Below are positions 1 to 10,899 of a DNA stretch of 64,000 nt, piece by piece. A program made the translations under genes and the position numbers. The notes under the pieces were generated by a model. That model saw only the letters and a program-made list of their open reading frames with translations. It was not told the origin of the DNA and did no database searches. The stretch is from Silene latifolia. Lineage: Eukaryota > Streptophyta > Magnoliopsida > Caryophyllales > Caryophyllaceae. Position 1 is the first letter of the stretch; each line of letters opens with the position of its first letter. Location of the stretch: contig NC_133536.1 in NCBI RefSeq assembly GCF_048544455.1, forward strand, positions 24,368,152-24,432,151. Direction: 5' to 3'.

Positions 1-399
1 GTGCAAAAAGAAGGGCTAATTCCCTTGATATCATCAATCGAGTACCCAATGACATCCTTAAATTTTCTTACAACATCAAGTAGCTTTTGAAGCTCGGTGT
101 CATTGAGTGCACTATTGACAATAATAGGGTAAGTGTCATTAGGGCCAAGAAAACCATGTTTAAGAGTAGAGGGAAGAGGTTTCAACTCCACTTGAGGAGG
201 CGTGGATCTCTCCTCCTTTTTACCGTTCCTCTTCGAACTCTCAAATTCCTTGTCCGGGTCTTCCTCAATTGTTGCTTCCATAGCCAAAGCATACTCCCGG
301 TGCTTCTTGCAATCTTTTACCTTGCCCTCAAGGTACCCTTGCAAGCCCTTGTATTCTTTAACTCTTTTCACTTCAATCCCTTCTTCAACCATATCAATC
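1..399 (-). pseudogene. N-terminal pol linker leading into reverse transcriptase (Athila-like)
   Basis: After the frameshift near 398-402 the minus strand stays open to the window edge. It reads an acidic, Lys-rich linker, then a VELKPLP stretch and a conserved pre-RT segment ending in an IGYSIDDIKGISPS motif. That last motif stands directly before the RT fingers in Athila polyproteins. The catalytic RT is outside the window. Confidence 0.8.
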
Positions 400-2047
400 A
401 TATAACAAGATTTTCTTCCGAAGGCTCCTTCATAGCCTTGTTCAAAGGGAACTCCACCTTTTCTTCACCAACTTGGAAGGATAGCTTCCCATTCTTCACA
501 TGTATCAAGGCACCCCCTGTGTCAAGACAAGAGCGCCCCAATATAATTGGAATGTTTAAATCCTCGGGGATGTCCATTACATAAAAATCGCATGGGAACT
601 CAAGTTTTCCCACCTTGAATGGGACATCCTCCACAAGACCAATGGGATATCTCACCGATCTATCCGCTAATTACAAAGAAACTCTTGTTGGCAAGAGCTC
701 ATAATCCCCCAACTTCTTAAAAATCTTGAGAGGCATAAGACTAATGCTTGCCCCTAGATCACACAAGGCTCTCTCAATATGTACGGTTCCAATTTTGCAA
801 GGTATGGAAAAGCTCCCCGGGTCTTCAAGCTTTTGAGGAGCCTCATTCATAAGGATTGCGCTACATTCCTTGGATAAGTTCACCGTTGTTGTTGGACTCA
901 AGGAATTTTTGTTTGAAATTAGCTCATTCAAGGATTTTCCATAGCTTGGTATCTCCTTGATGGCATCAATGAAGGGCATGGTGATGTTGATTCCCTTCAT
1001 CATGTCCATGAACTTTCCATATTTTTGCTCAAGCTTAGCCCTTGCCAACCTTTGTGGGAAAGGAACGGGTGGCACATAAGTCCTCACAACTTGTTGTTTT
1101 GGCTCTTCAACAATTTTTGTTGGTTCATCAACTACCTTTGGAGTCTCCACAACAATCTCCACAATATCATCTTCAACCTCTTTTTGCATCACCTTGGGTG
1201 GTTCAACCACATCATCCGGCTTGTTACTCTTTCTTTTCTTGATGAATACACGGTCCTCCAATTCTCTTCCGCTCCTCAAATGAATGGCATTTATGGTTTT
1301 CGGGTTCTCCTCGGTTTTACCCGGGAATTTCCCATTTGAGGCTTGTAATTGACTCACTTGAGAAGCCAATTGAGAAATTTGGTTGTCCGTCATCCTTTGA
1401 GAAGCTTGCATTTGGGTCCTCAATTGATTGATGGAGGATGTGGTTTCCTCTTGCTTTTGGTTGGAATGAGTGATGAATTGGGTTTGAGAGCTCATCAATT
1501 GCTCTATCATGAGCTCCACGTTGGATTTAGGTTGGGTGGTTTGTTGAAAAGGTTGGGAATTTTGTTGGAATGGTGGGTTGTTTGGTTGATTGAGTGGTTG
1601 GAATTGTTGTCTTGGTTGGAAGGATCTTCCTTGGAAACCCGGTGGACCTTGGTTGAATGTTGTGTTTGGTTTTTGAGCTTGAAAGTTTGGTTGTTGTGAT
1701 TTTTGTTGGAAGGTGGGGTTTTGGACATTTTGTGAGCCATAAGAGAAGTTTGGGTGGGCTCTCATTCCGGGGTGATATTGGTTGTTGTTAAATGCTTGCT
1801 TTGCCGGACTAGACTCCCAAATCCCATTTACTTGCTCCATGCAATTGCCCTCTCCTACCATCAAAGGACACTCATTGGGTGGGTGCCCTTGGTCTCCACA
1901 AATCTCACAAGAATAAACTTGGTTCCTCATAGAAGAAGTAGTGTTGTTTGAACTCATCAAAGCAACTTGTTGCTTGAGCTCTTCTATTATCCCTTTAACC
2001 TCAACATTGTTGGCCGACTGCCTTTCCCTTCCTCCTGTGCCTGTCAT
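398..2047 (-). pseudogene. gag C-terminus, CCHC knuckle and aspartic protease (Athila-like)
   Basis: From the first ATG after the gag stop, residues 47-60 form a CX2CX4HX4C zinc knuckle (CEICGDQGHPPNEC). Residues about 70-200 are very rich in Gln, Asn, Pro and Phe, followed by coiled-coil-like Gln-rich sequence and an acidic linker. Near residue 430 is the protease signature CDLGASISLMP (DLGAS in place of DTGA/DSGA, common in this lineage). An in-frame TAA at 671-673 interrupts the protease, after which the same frame continues to an ILGR motif near 535. The frame is then lost by a one-base shift near 398-402. The product cannot be made intact. Confidence 0.8.
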
Positions 2048-2050
2048 TGT

Positions 2051-2881
2051 TCAATTAAAAGTTCGAGAAGCCAATTTCTCAATAAGTTCCTTGGCCGTTT
2101 TGTGGTCAATTTTGTCCAAGGCCCCCTTTCCCGAACCGGAATCTAGGTTCATCTTCATTTCATTGTTCAACCCCTCGTAAAAGTTGTTGATCAACTCGTC
2201 ATCTCCAATCCCGTGGTGTGGACACAAACTTTGGAGTCCTTTGTACCTTTCCCAAGCTTCGTAAAGGGTCTCATCTTCTTGTTGAGTGAAGCCTTGAAGC
2301 TCACTTTTGATCCTTGTGGTTCTTTGTGGTGGGAAGTATTTGTTTAGGAAGGCCTTAGAGGCATCATCCCAAGTCCAAAGAGAATCGGGCTCACAACTCT
2401 TTAACCACTCCTTAGCACTTCCCCTCAAAGAATAAGAAAAGAGCCTAAGGCAGAGGGCATCCTCCGACACTCCATTTGCTTTGAACATGTCACAACTATC
2501 CAAGAATTCATTGAGATGTTCGTTGGGGTTTTCGGTGGCTCCCCCTCCGAATTGGTTTCGTTGGACTTGTTGTAACAAGGTAGCCTTCACATCAAAATTA
2601 TTGGCTTGAATAGGTGGCTTGACAATACTTGGATTCACCACCTTTTTCGGAGCCAAATTATCCCGCATAGGAATCGCGGCCATTGTGCTAGATTCTTCAC
2701 CTACTCCAAAAGGATTCTCGAACTCTTCAATAGTCACTTGTTGGTCACTTTCTTCTACCGGTGGTGTATCAAGAAAACCCCTTCTTCTAAGTGAGTTAAG
2801 CCTTCTTGCCGTAGCCTCGATTTCAAGATCAATAGGATACGTCAGTTGACCTCTTCTTTGTCGCCTACTCGTGCAAAAGGC
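2051..2881 (-). pseudogene. Ty3 gag capsid region (Athila-like), start lost
   Basis: The open frame runs from an upstream stop at 2882-2884 to a TGA at 2051-2053. It encodes a Retrotrans_gag-type capsid core with a helix-rich SLRGSAKEWL segment and a YFPPQRTTRIKSEL segment. Function in an intact element is assembly of virus-like particles around the RNA. No ATG is found in frame upstream of the conserved part; the first available initiator is a GTG at 2737, which falls well inside the homologous region, so the true start was probably lost. The reading frame continues past the TGA without a shift, so the stop looks like a nonsense change or a suppressible terminator. Confidence 0.82.
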
Positions 2882-2959
2882 CTAAGCACTTGAAAGAAAG
2901 GATTAGTAACAAATGACTTAGTCTAAACTAGAATGAAAACAACTAATATTTTGCCGAAC

Positions 2960-2977
2960 TCCCCGGCAACGGCGCCA
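2960..2977 (-). other. Primer-binding site, tRNA-Asp type
   Basis: The minus strand reads TGGCGCCGTTGCCGGGGA, complementary to the CCA-bearing 3' end of plant tRNA-Asp(GUC). It lies six bases from the LTR edge. This primer is typical of Athila elements. Confidence 0.9.
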
Positions 2978-4400
2978 AAAACTTGATGGTTATCAAATTA
3001 AACCTCGCAAGTGCACGATTTATCGTTGTGCAAAATTGAGGGTCGATCCCACTAGGAGTTAAGAATATTACTAATTGTTCTAATCCTTAAGCTTAGCCAA
3101 GTCAACAATAAAAGGATGAGTGTAAATATCTAAAAACTAGACTAAACAAAATGAAATGCAATCTATCTAGAGAATGTAAAATGAGCAAGATAGGACTAAC
3201 TTGTAATTCAAATAATTAAAGGGCCTAGAACTCGGTTCTCCCACAACAATTCATAATTCCACATATTAACTCCCTAGGCTAATCGTTTAGGTAAACGGGC
3301 AAGGGGGAGATGGCTCTAATTCGCCTAAGACCCCACTCTTGGGTTCGAAGTAGGACACTAGCAGTACCCACCAACTCCCCTCTCGGGTTCGAAGGTCGGA
3401 ATCCTTAACTCAACACCCAACAACCCCGAAAACGTGCACATTCCCAAGGTGGTCAAGAACTTGGTCGAGGTCATTAAGTACTCATCGTATTCCGGGTCAT
3501 CCCACTCCCTCTCTCGAGGGTCGATTTCAAACGCTAGTCTAGAGGCACCCTCCCTCGGTTCTCCCTTTCGGTCTCAACCTTGGTTGGTGACAAGGACAAA
3601 TTCCGGGTATCCAATTTACAACCTAACCAACTCTCGTTGGTGGACAAGGGTTACAAGTCGACACTACCCAAAAATCAATCCTTAAACCATGTAATTCCTC
3701 TAAACTACCCTCACCAATTTCCCCAAACAATTAGCCTTTATGAGAATCAATTAGTAAAACTACTCATGTCGGGTCAAACCGAGTCCTAGTAGAAGACTAC
3801 TCACTAATCATGTTCCTAATTGCAAGAGAAACAACAAAGATGGAATCTTTAAGCATAAACATGGTGGAAGAACAAATTCTACTACTAATCATGCAAATAT
3901 CCAACACAAATTATGAAGAAAGACAAATTAAACTAAGAATGGGTGAGAATTAAACTAAAAGACACAACCTTTAACACAAGTAACTCAAAGATTCAATCTT
4001 TGACACAAGAAAGTTAAAGACTCAATCTTTGAGGGCAACAACATTGGAAAACAAAGAAAAGATGAACAAGAGAGAGAATAGTATCAATTAAACAACAAGA
4101 AGTAGTATTCTAACATGAACAACTAAACAAGAATTAAGAGAAAAACAAAATGTAAACAAATGAAATAAGGAAGAGAAATTATACCAACTTAATAGCAAAT
4201 AAAGGAACTTGGATTGATAATAATAAAGGAGAAACCTTCAATCTTCTTACAACCCAATTTCTAAGACTAAATATGATGTAATTATTGAAGAACTTGCTCT
4301 AATTAAGAAAATATTAGTAATGTAATTAACAAAATTCAAACTCGGAAAAGGAAATTAAAATGGATCCAGGGTTCTGTGTCTAAACACGATTTTGAGGGAG

Positions 4401-4409
4401 TATTTATAG
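4401..4409 (-). promoter_or_regulatory. Putative TATA box of the Athila-like LTR
   Basis: The minus strand reads CTATAAATA. It lies about 1.4 kb from the primer-binding site, a plausible U3/R position for a 1.8-kb LTR. Confidence 0.55.
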
Positions 4410-4471
4410 TATCCTTCTTCTTAGGTTACAAAAAAGGGAAATTAAGACAAAATACGGGTAGCAGCGACCAC

Positions 4472-4569
4472 CAGCCGGTCGACCGGCGGCCGGCTGCACC
4501 TCTGGCGCCGAGACATATCAAATTTGAAGCTTTTAAAATGGCCAAGCGACGCTCCGCCGGTTGACCGGC
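4472..4569 (-). repeat. Paired GC-rich palindromes in LTR U3
   Basis: Position 4474-4487 is the perfect 14-bp palindrome GCCGGTCGACCGGC, itself inside a larger inverted repeat (4472-4495). A near-perfect second copy, GCCGGTTGACCGGC, lies at 4556-4569 and is followed by another inverted GCCGGC segment. Both lie just upstream of the presumed TATA box in the surrounding AT-rich LTR. Confidence 0.85.
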
Positions 4570-5063
4570 CGCCGGCTGGTCGGCCCAGGAGCATCTTCTG
4601 CTTTTTCCTCCCTTTCCTCCTTGCTAGCTTCCTCGTGTGCGTTGTTTCTTGCCAAATTTCCTTTAGCTAGCTCAATTACCTACATTCAAGTGCCGAAGTC
4701 GGTAATAGCGGGAATAAAAGGCAAAATGCAAGAAAAAGGCCTAAGATTGTGCCTAAGTAGTCCAAAGGATTAGCAAAAAAAAGGGTAAAAAGAGGCCAAA
4801 TGTTCAATCATCATCCGTATAATTTTATTGGGACAATTTCATAACTAGGGGTGATAATGAAAGGAGACAGCTCACGAGTTGCGAGCAATTCGTGCTCGGT
4901 TCAGTCAAAACTCGACAAAAAAAGTCTTATACTAATTTTTATGTCCAACAGTGTTTTAACAAAGTTGCTTGGTATTAAAATTTTCCCAAAAAACAAAAAA
5001 GAAATAAAACGTGAACGAAAGAAGGGATGAACATTGCAGCCTGAAACTTACGCAGTAGAATTC

Positions 5064-5176
5064 CCAGTATAATCTTGACCAACAAAATCTACGCCTATGT
5101 TTTGGGCCTCCAGCAATATAGACTCAAGGCATTGATGAGATCCAGTATAATCTTGACCAACAAAATCTACGCCTAT
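5064..5176. repeat. 35-bp direct duplication
   Basis: The same 35 bases, beginning ccagtataatcttgacc, occur at 5064-5098 and 5142-5176, 78 bp apart. There are no visible differences, so the duplication is local and recent. Confidence 0.9.
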
Positions 5177-5200
5177 AAATGGTTGGGCTAGGTCGACTGT

Positions 5201-5330
5201 AATTTTTTTTTTTGTCTAACGAAGTGCATACGTAGTCGCATTATAATAGAGTGGTGAGGGAATTCGAACATGGACATATTGTTCACATACCTCCGTCGTA
5301 ATTAGCAGACTAAAACATTTTCAGTACTGT
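5201..5330 (-). mobile_element. Possible SINE
   Basis: On the minus strand there is a GTTCGAATTCC segment resembling a pol III B box, followed about 70 bp later by an A-rich tail (a T run near 5203-5215 on the plus strand). An A-box-like TAGTCTGCTAATTA lies upstream. Length and order fit a tRNA-derived plant SINE; no target duplication was established. Confidence 0.4.
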
Positions 5331-5887
5331 AAACTTATTGAAATGTCACAATCCTTGGATTATTGTGAATTTGTGATAGAAGTATCTCACAAAAACAGTT
5401 TTAACACAAAACCATTTTATGGTAAAACGGGCTCAATAAAATGTGATTTAATACCAAAAAACCCTATATTTCATTTATATTATCCCCTTTCGCTCTTAGT
5501 TTACCTTCTCTAATTTAGCAACGAAATTGAGTTAACCTTCAATATTACACCTTAATATTTAAAGACCACTTTTGCTTCGTAATAGCATCGTCTTTTTTTT
5601 TTTTTTTTTTTTTTAAATGTAAGGGGTAGAGCCTTTCCTCACTTTTTCTTAAATCATTATAAAACGGAAAGGAGATAATAAAATTAGAAATTAGGGTGTA
5701 ATTGAGTCGATTTGAGGTGGAGCTCTGGGCTTGGAATCGACTGGAAGAGTTGAGCTCGAGCTAGAAATATGCTCGCAACTCTCCTAGCTTAAAAAGTTAG
5801 AACTCAGAATCAACTCAAACTTGTTTAAACCATTATTTCCGTTGCTTTTTTTTTCTTTACTTCTAAAAGTAAATTAAAAAATAATTA

Positions 5888-6095
5888 CTCCCTCTGTCCC
5901 GGTCATTTGTTTTCCTTTTCCATTTTGGGGTGTCTCAGTCATTTGTTGTCCTTTCTATTTTAAGAATGAACTTGATGAGTAATTTGATCATTCTCATTCA
6001 ATTTGTTCCACTTGTCATTTAGTTATTGGCCTTTTCCTCATTTCTTAGTCTTTGTGCCAAAACAAAAGGACAACAATTGACCGGGACGGAGGGAG
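5888..6095. mobile_element. Stowaway-type MITE with TA target duplication
   Basis: The inverted ends are CTCCCTCTGTCCCGGTCA (5888-5905) and its near-exact complement TGACCGGGACGGAGGGAG ending at 6095. TA flanks both sides (5886-5887 and 6096-6097). The 208-bp body has no coding potential. Ends, size and TA target are those of Tc1/mariner-derived Stowaway MITEs, and related copies occur at 14980, 16675 and 20141. Confidence 0.92.
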
Positions 6096-7984
6096 TATAT
6101 TTTTAGATAACTGTGAATGTAAAATATTGCACAAATATAATAAAAATATAATTATAAATGATAAAATTACATTATGAAGAACAGAAACAATTGCAAAATA
6201 CTAAAATTAAACAATAAAAAAAGATATAACGAGCTTAAATGAGCTTCTCATGCAAGCTTTAATTTACTAAGCTTGGGATCGACTGGAATATGATCAAGCT
6301 CAGCTCAAAATCATTTTTTACCGATTTTGAGTCAAGCTTTAACCAAGGGCTCTACAAATCGGCACAAATCATTGAGAGTCGTAGAATGGAGCGAGAACTC
6401 GTATTTATGCAAATTAAATTTTATTTTGACAACTTAATACTCCTCCATCCAGTAAATATTTACATTTGTTTTATCCTCCAACAAAATAAAGTAAATATAA
6501 ACTATTCAGTACTTTATAATGGCAAACAATGTACTTAAATACGTGAGTTCCACTCACAAATTTCCAGGTTAATAAAATAAAGATAAAAATTTGAATATTT
6601 ATATATATATTCCCTCCGTCTCACTTAATAGTTTACATTTACTTTACTTCCTCTCACGAAATAAAGCAATCTATTCATCACTCGGGGCAGAAAGTGTGAT
6701 TTTTCTAAGATTAGACTTTATCGTCCTCTATACGGAGTAACAATTTGTAGTCTCCTAATCGTTTTTAGGAAATGGTTTTATTCTAAGCTAGCTATGTAAT
6801 GATAGATTCATTGACACGGACCTGTACTCGTAAACAGTAAACACATACTCTGTATAGTTAACGCACAAATTCTTAGTTAAAATCGTCATCAAGTAGTAAT
6901 AAGGAAAAACTAAAAAAGGATTATAAAACATCAAATTATCGCAACTTAAAACGGTTTCAAACAAAATCTACTGATAATAATTACCTATTATACCTATATA
7001 CATATGTTTGTCTTACGTATAGAGAATGATGTTGTTAACATAATGATTAATGTTTGCATGATACATTCAAGTATTTTCTCTGTTGACATAATAGGTTGCT
7101 ATTATAGGTTACCTGATCTCGTTGCCCTAAAAATTTGTCCATCATATAATTTAGGGCAATATAGGTAAAGTCATTCGGTGATGACGATGGTGCATTGTTC
7201 ATTCAACTTTGGATTTTTTTTTACAACGGAAATCAAATCAAGCAACCGTTAAATTCAAGAAAATCACATCAAGGAAGATGGTTGGCAATTTGGCATTGAA
7301 ATGTAATAAATGAGTTTGGTGAACAATAGTAATTTAAAGAGAATTACTCCTTCTATCACCAATTGGTTTTAGTATAGAATCTCACTTGCTTGTGAGCCGG
7401 TCGTCTCATACATCTATATCTATAAGCCTGTTGCGGAGGCCGAAAAACTCAACACTTTAGTATTATGAGGTTTTGGTTATTTTCTATGACATGAGGTTTA
7501 AAAGTAATTTTAGTTTCATGACCTATAAGTTTATTAGTGATTAGTCAAAGTCATATACTTACTCCTATTCAGTCTAATATTCCCTTTTCATTATAATACT
7601 ACTTAGATATATTAGAGAAAGGGGGCCATTAGGCTGTATATATAGGAGGGAGTATATATTTTTTTTTTTTGTGTAAAAGAAGCCACAAAATAAAAGGGTG
7701 ATTGTGATACTGACGCGGTTCGAACCTTGGTCATGAGTGCTACAAAATGCAAAGTCTATTTTAGTCCATTTTCCCCCAATATATTAGAGTGCTACAAAAT
7801 GCTTAGAGAATAAATGAAATGAAATTTTCACATAACTTTGCTAAAGAAAAACAAAACTCTATGCAATTAAATTATTTGTTTTAATTCTGAAATCTTAATG
7901 GTCGTAATTTAGATTACCAAATGAAAAATACGTCTAACCTCACATGGTACTAAATTAAAAATATTATTCAAAAATAACACCATT
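6096..7984. other. Gene-free AT-rich sequence with MITE and SINE debris
   Basis: No gene supported. Fragments with CTCC(A/G)TCC-type ends and a shared AGTAAAT-TAAACTATT core at about 6436-6525 and 6607-6740 look like eroded MITEs. A possible second SINE lies at 7660-7760. A GAGCTC-type repeat fragment lies at 6230-6390. Confidence 0.55.
7660..7760 (-). mobile_element. Possible SINE fragment
   Basis: The minus strand contains the perfect B-box-like GGTTCGAACC near 7720, followed by an A-rich tail (T run at about 7660-7671 on the plus strand). The A box is unclear and no target duplication was found. Confidence 0.35.
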
Positions 7985-8905
7985 TCAAGATTTTTAGAAA
8001 GCACCATGCCTTTTAAGTATCTGGGAGTGCCTATTACAGCAGAGAGACTTAAAAAGAGAGATTGTGCAACCTTAATTGATAATATTGTGGAGAGGATTAG
8101 TTGCTTGGGAGCTAAAAAAATTATCTTATGCAGGTCGACTGGTTTTGGTATCTTTTGTGTTGTCCACAATGCATAATTAATGGGCAAGTATGTATGTTTG
8201 TCTTACCTAAAAGAGTGTTAATAAGTCGAGTTGATGCTATATGCAGAAACTTCGTATGGGAGGGCAGTACAGAGCATAATAGGACTCCTCTGATTGGGTG
8301 GCATAAGATCTGTGTACCTAAGAAGGAGGGAGGTTTGGGCCTGAAGCAAAGTCAGTATTGGAATACAACAATGGTTGGGAAGCTAGTTTGGTGGTTGGCA
8401 GCTAATCCAGACAAATTATGGGCGCATGCAATGGGTGCACCACATTTATATGAAAGGGACTTCATGGACAACTCATACTCCTTCCTCTGATACTAGATGG
8501 CACTGGAGGAAAATTTGCAGTGTTATGGACGTAATTGGAGAAGGGTTTGTTGATGGCCTTTGGATCATTAGTCCCGGGGAGTACTCTGTCAATGGGTGTT
8601 ATGAATGGTTGAGAATGAGGAGAGCTCAGGTTGACTGGCATAGGGTAGTCTGGTGTTCCTTGGCAGTGCCTAAGCATAATTTTATTGCCTGGATTATAGC
8701 TAATAATGCTTTATTGTTGAAGGATAAATGAACCAAACTGCAGGTTGCAGCTGATGATCTGTGCTGCATATGTCATTTGCAAACTGAGAGTCATAGGCAC
8801 CTTTTTGTTGATTGTCCTTTTAGTCATGCAGTATTGCAGAAGGTAGGGAGTTGGTTCCAAACTGATGTGTTGCAGTTGGCCAATATCATGAACATTGCAA
8901 ATAGA
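7985..8905 (+). pseudogene. LINE ORF2 C-terminal reverse transcriptase and zf-RVT region
   Basis: The motif MPFKYLGVP begins near 8008, followed by a helix-rich RT thumb region and the AICRNFVWEG segment typical of plant L1 ORF2. A later WHWRKIC segment and a C-rich CCICHLQTESHRHLFVDC segment form the zf-RVT part that follows the RT. Decay is clear: a frameshift at an A-run near 8110, a stop at about 8176, another frameshift near 8430-8450 and a TGA near 8729. Confidence 0.82.
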
Positions 8906-8925
8906 CACTACTACAGATACAGGCT

Positions 8926-9175
8926 ATAACAACGGTTTTTAACCGTTGTTATATAAAAAAGTGGACGTTGTTAAAGCGTCCGTTGTTAAAGGATTTAACA
9001 ACGGTTAGTTTTCCTAAGAAAGCCGTTGTTAAAACTATTAACAACGGTTTTAAGTATAAAAAACCGTTGTGGAAATGGTGACTAAAATTTGGTGGGAAAG
9101 TTATAACAACGGTTACAGTATAAAAAACCGTTGTTATAACTAAAGACAACGGGTTTTTTTTAAATAACCGTTGTT
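8926..9175. repeat. Left subterminal repeat array of the CACTA element
   Basis: About ten copies of AACAACGG(T) or its complement AACCGTTGTT, many paired as inverted repeats, for example at 8929-8951. They fit subterminal binding sites for a TNPA-like protein. Confidence 0.85.
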
Positions 9176-9513
9176 GTTTGTTTTTTTTAAAAAAAAAATT
9201 AAATTAAATATTACTAGATACATGCATAATTACGGCCCGTTATAATTCCGATGCATGCATTATTACTGCCAATCCCTGCATATGAATGGACAATATATGG
9301 AATGAGAAGGGTTATAAGATTTGAAGCAGAGATATGATGGCACAACTTCCTAAACATATATTAATTAAAAAACAACTAAAATGACACATTACTTAGTATA
9401 AATACATGCATTATCTCAACCTTCATTCCATTATCTCACTATCTCCAAACCCTAACTGCTAAAACAAACTCCAAATCCTAAATCTTTCAAACAAACTCGA
9501 AACTTCATCAACA

Positions 9514-9804
9514 ATGAATGATACCATCCGTAAGACTGTTACTATGACCGAGCACAACTAGAGTTTCATCCGCCGGTTGCTCGACATTGAGGACAGGTTC
9601 ATGAGCTACCTTGTGGAAGCTCGATCCGCACTCAATAAGGACGCCAAAAAAAATGGCTTGACAAAGCAGCAATTGTTGCAGCTATATGACGATATAACAA
9701 CTGCTGAACGAAACCTCCAAATAGCTAAGGAGGAGAGGATGGATATCATAGAAGAGAATAAGACTCTCTATGCCTATTTAAAAATTACATTTTTATTCAT
9801 GTAA
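9514..9804 (+). pseudogene. Small unrecognised ORF inside the CACTA element, broken by one stop
   Basis: A TATAAATAC box at about 9397 is followed by a C/A-rich leader and ATGs at 9514 and 9518. The frame from 9514 is open except for a TAG at 9559-9561 and ends at 9804, about 96 codons. The latter part is a charged, coiled-coil-like helix with the segments KNGLTKQQLLQLYDD and NLQIAKEERMDIIEEN. I do not recognise the family. It could be a captured host gene fragment or a lineage-specific gene of this CACTA family. Confidence 0.45.
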
Positions 9805-10275
9805 TTCGTTTTTTAATTTATGTATTTATATATATATATAAATTAATTAAGTTTATCATGCATTCCTCTCTATCATCTTGCTTCTTCTTTGTTTTATTTT
9901 ATTTATTTTGTTTTACAAGCTAATAAACGCAAAAAAACAACAGTGACAAAACTAATTAAGCGAATAATACTTAGAGAAAGAACATAATGATCGATAAAAA
10001 CACATGCAAATGAAATAATTAGAGAAAGAAAATAATGACTGAGATGACAAAACCTAAATTAAACCATGCATATTTACCTGATAATTAGAGAAAGTAAGAG
10101 ACGATGAAACCAACAGTGACGGCAAGATGATAAAGCGACGATGACAAAGAGAGAAAGAGACGATGAGAAAGTGTGTGTTTGTGTTATGTTTGTGTTTGTG
10201 TATGTTTGTGTTTGTGTTAGGTTTGTGTTTTGTGGCTGTAGCTGATCTATGTTTGTGTGGTTTATAGTATGGAAA

Positions 10276-10500
10276 GTATTGACAACGGTTGTTAAACAAA
10301 AACCCGTTGTCAATATATATTAACAACGGGTCCATAGTAAACCGTTTTAATTACTTTTCACTAACTTTGCGCCAATTTTGCGCCAAATTATTAACAACGG
10401 TTGTTTATGTTTGACCTGTTATTAAAACCTATAACAACGGTTATCGAACCATAACCGTTGTAATTAATTTTAGTAACGCCATCCGTTCTACAACGTTTTA
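10276..10500. repeat. Right subterminal repeat array of the CACTA element
   Basis: At least six copies of the AACAACGG motif in both orientations, matching the left array. They are less dense and a little more diverged. Confidence 0.8.
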
Positions 10501-10566
10501 TGGTGATTTTCGTGAATAAGCGTTGTTAAAGGGGCGTTGTAGTTGCCTGGATTTGTAGTAGTGAGA

Positions 10567-10797
10567 AGATGGAGCAAGGTTAGGAAAATGATTACAACTG
10601 CTACTGTGTTAGCCTGTTGGTATGCTATTTGGATGCAACGAAATGAGGCTAGGTTGTTTAATAGAGTCACCCACCATGGAGTGGTGGCTTTGCAAATTCA
10701 GTCAATAGTTAAAAGTCGTTTATGTTATAGTAAAATCAGGTGGAGCTCCGTGGAGGATTCCATTTGGTTGTCTAAGCAAGGTGCACCTACAAGTTGA
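10567..10797 (+). pseudogene. LINE ORF2 C-terminus, continuation after the CACTA insertion
   Basis: This open stretch resumes directly after the AGA target duplication. It reads an ACWYAIWMQRNEARLF segment, the Trp- and Arg-rich motif seen near the C-terminus of plant LINE ORF2. The stop is at 10795-10797 and an A tail follows about 85 bp later. Confidence 0.8.
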
Positions 10798-10899
10798 TTA
10801 GCACTTAAAATTGTGTAACAGTTTGAAAATGTCTGTCTTATATTAATTTGCCATATCAATGGGAAATGCTTATATTTTAGCAAAAAAAAAAAAAAAAAA

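Larger units (their letters stand above)
1..4813 (-). mobile_element. Athila-like Ty3 LTR retrotransposon, 5' half (rest lies off the left edge)
   Basis: Reading leftward on the minus strand the order is LTR (4813-2984), primer-binding site matching tRNA-Asp, gag, a Q/N-rich linker with a CCHC knuckle, aspartic protease, and the start of pol. This order, the 1.83-kb LTR, the tRNA-Asp site and the protein style match the Athila branch of plant Ty3 elements. RT, RNase H, integrase and the second LTR would lie left of position 1. At least two in-frame stops and one frameshift break the polyprotein, so this copy is inactive. The target duplication cannot be checked because one end is missing; the five bases after the LTR are tccgt. 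Confidence 0.88.
2984..4813 (-). repeat. 5' LTR of the Athila-like element
   Basis: The LTR is bounded by TGATG at 2984 and CATCA ending at 4813, so the ends form a short inverted repeat. The primer-binding site starts a few bases inside the element. On the minus strand a TATA-like box lies at 4409-4401 and GC-rich palindromes lie 65-185 bp upstream of it. No gene is visible inside. The 4813 boundary is inferred from the CATCA end because no second LTR is available for comparison. Confidence 0.75.
4814..5887. other. Gene-free intergenic sequence with repeat debris
   Basis: No supported gene. It contains GAGCTCG-like dispersed-repeat fragments near 4860-4920 and 5700-5860, a 35-bp direct duplication (5064-5098 and 5142-5176), a possible SINE and a T-homopolymer near 5593. 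Confidence 0.6.
8906..10563. mobile_element. Non-autonomous CACTA (EnSpm) element
   Basis: The left end is CACTACTACAGATACAGGC and the right end is GCCTGGATTTGTAGTAGTG, whose complement matches it closely. A 3-bp duplication AGA lies at 8903-8905 and 10564-10566. Within about 250 bp of the left end and 300 bp of the right end are many copies of AACAACGG in both orientations, the kind of subterminal array that CACTA DNA-binding proteins recognise. No transposase is present. It interrupts a LINE, so it is younger than that LINE. Confidence 0.93.
7985..10899 (+). mobile_element. LINE (L1-type) 3' portion, split by a CACTA element
   Basis: Two collinear pieces, 7985-8905 and 10567-10899, read as the end of a plant LINE ORF2: the last RT segment, the zf-RVT region, a short C-terminal tail, a stop at 10795-10797, a 3' UTR and an A tail at 10882-10899. 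They are separated exactly by the CACTA element at 8906-10563 and its AGA duplication. The 5' part is missing, as expected for 5' truncation. Confidence 0.85.
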
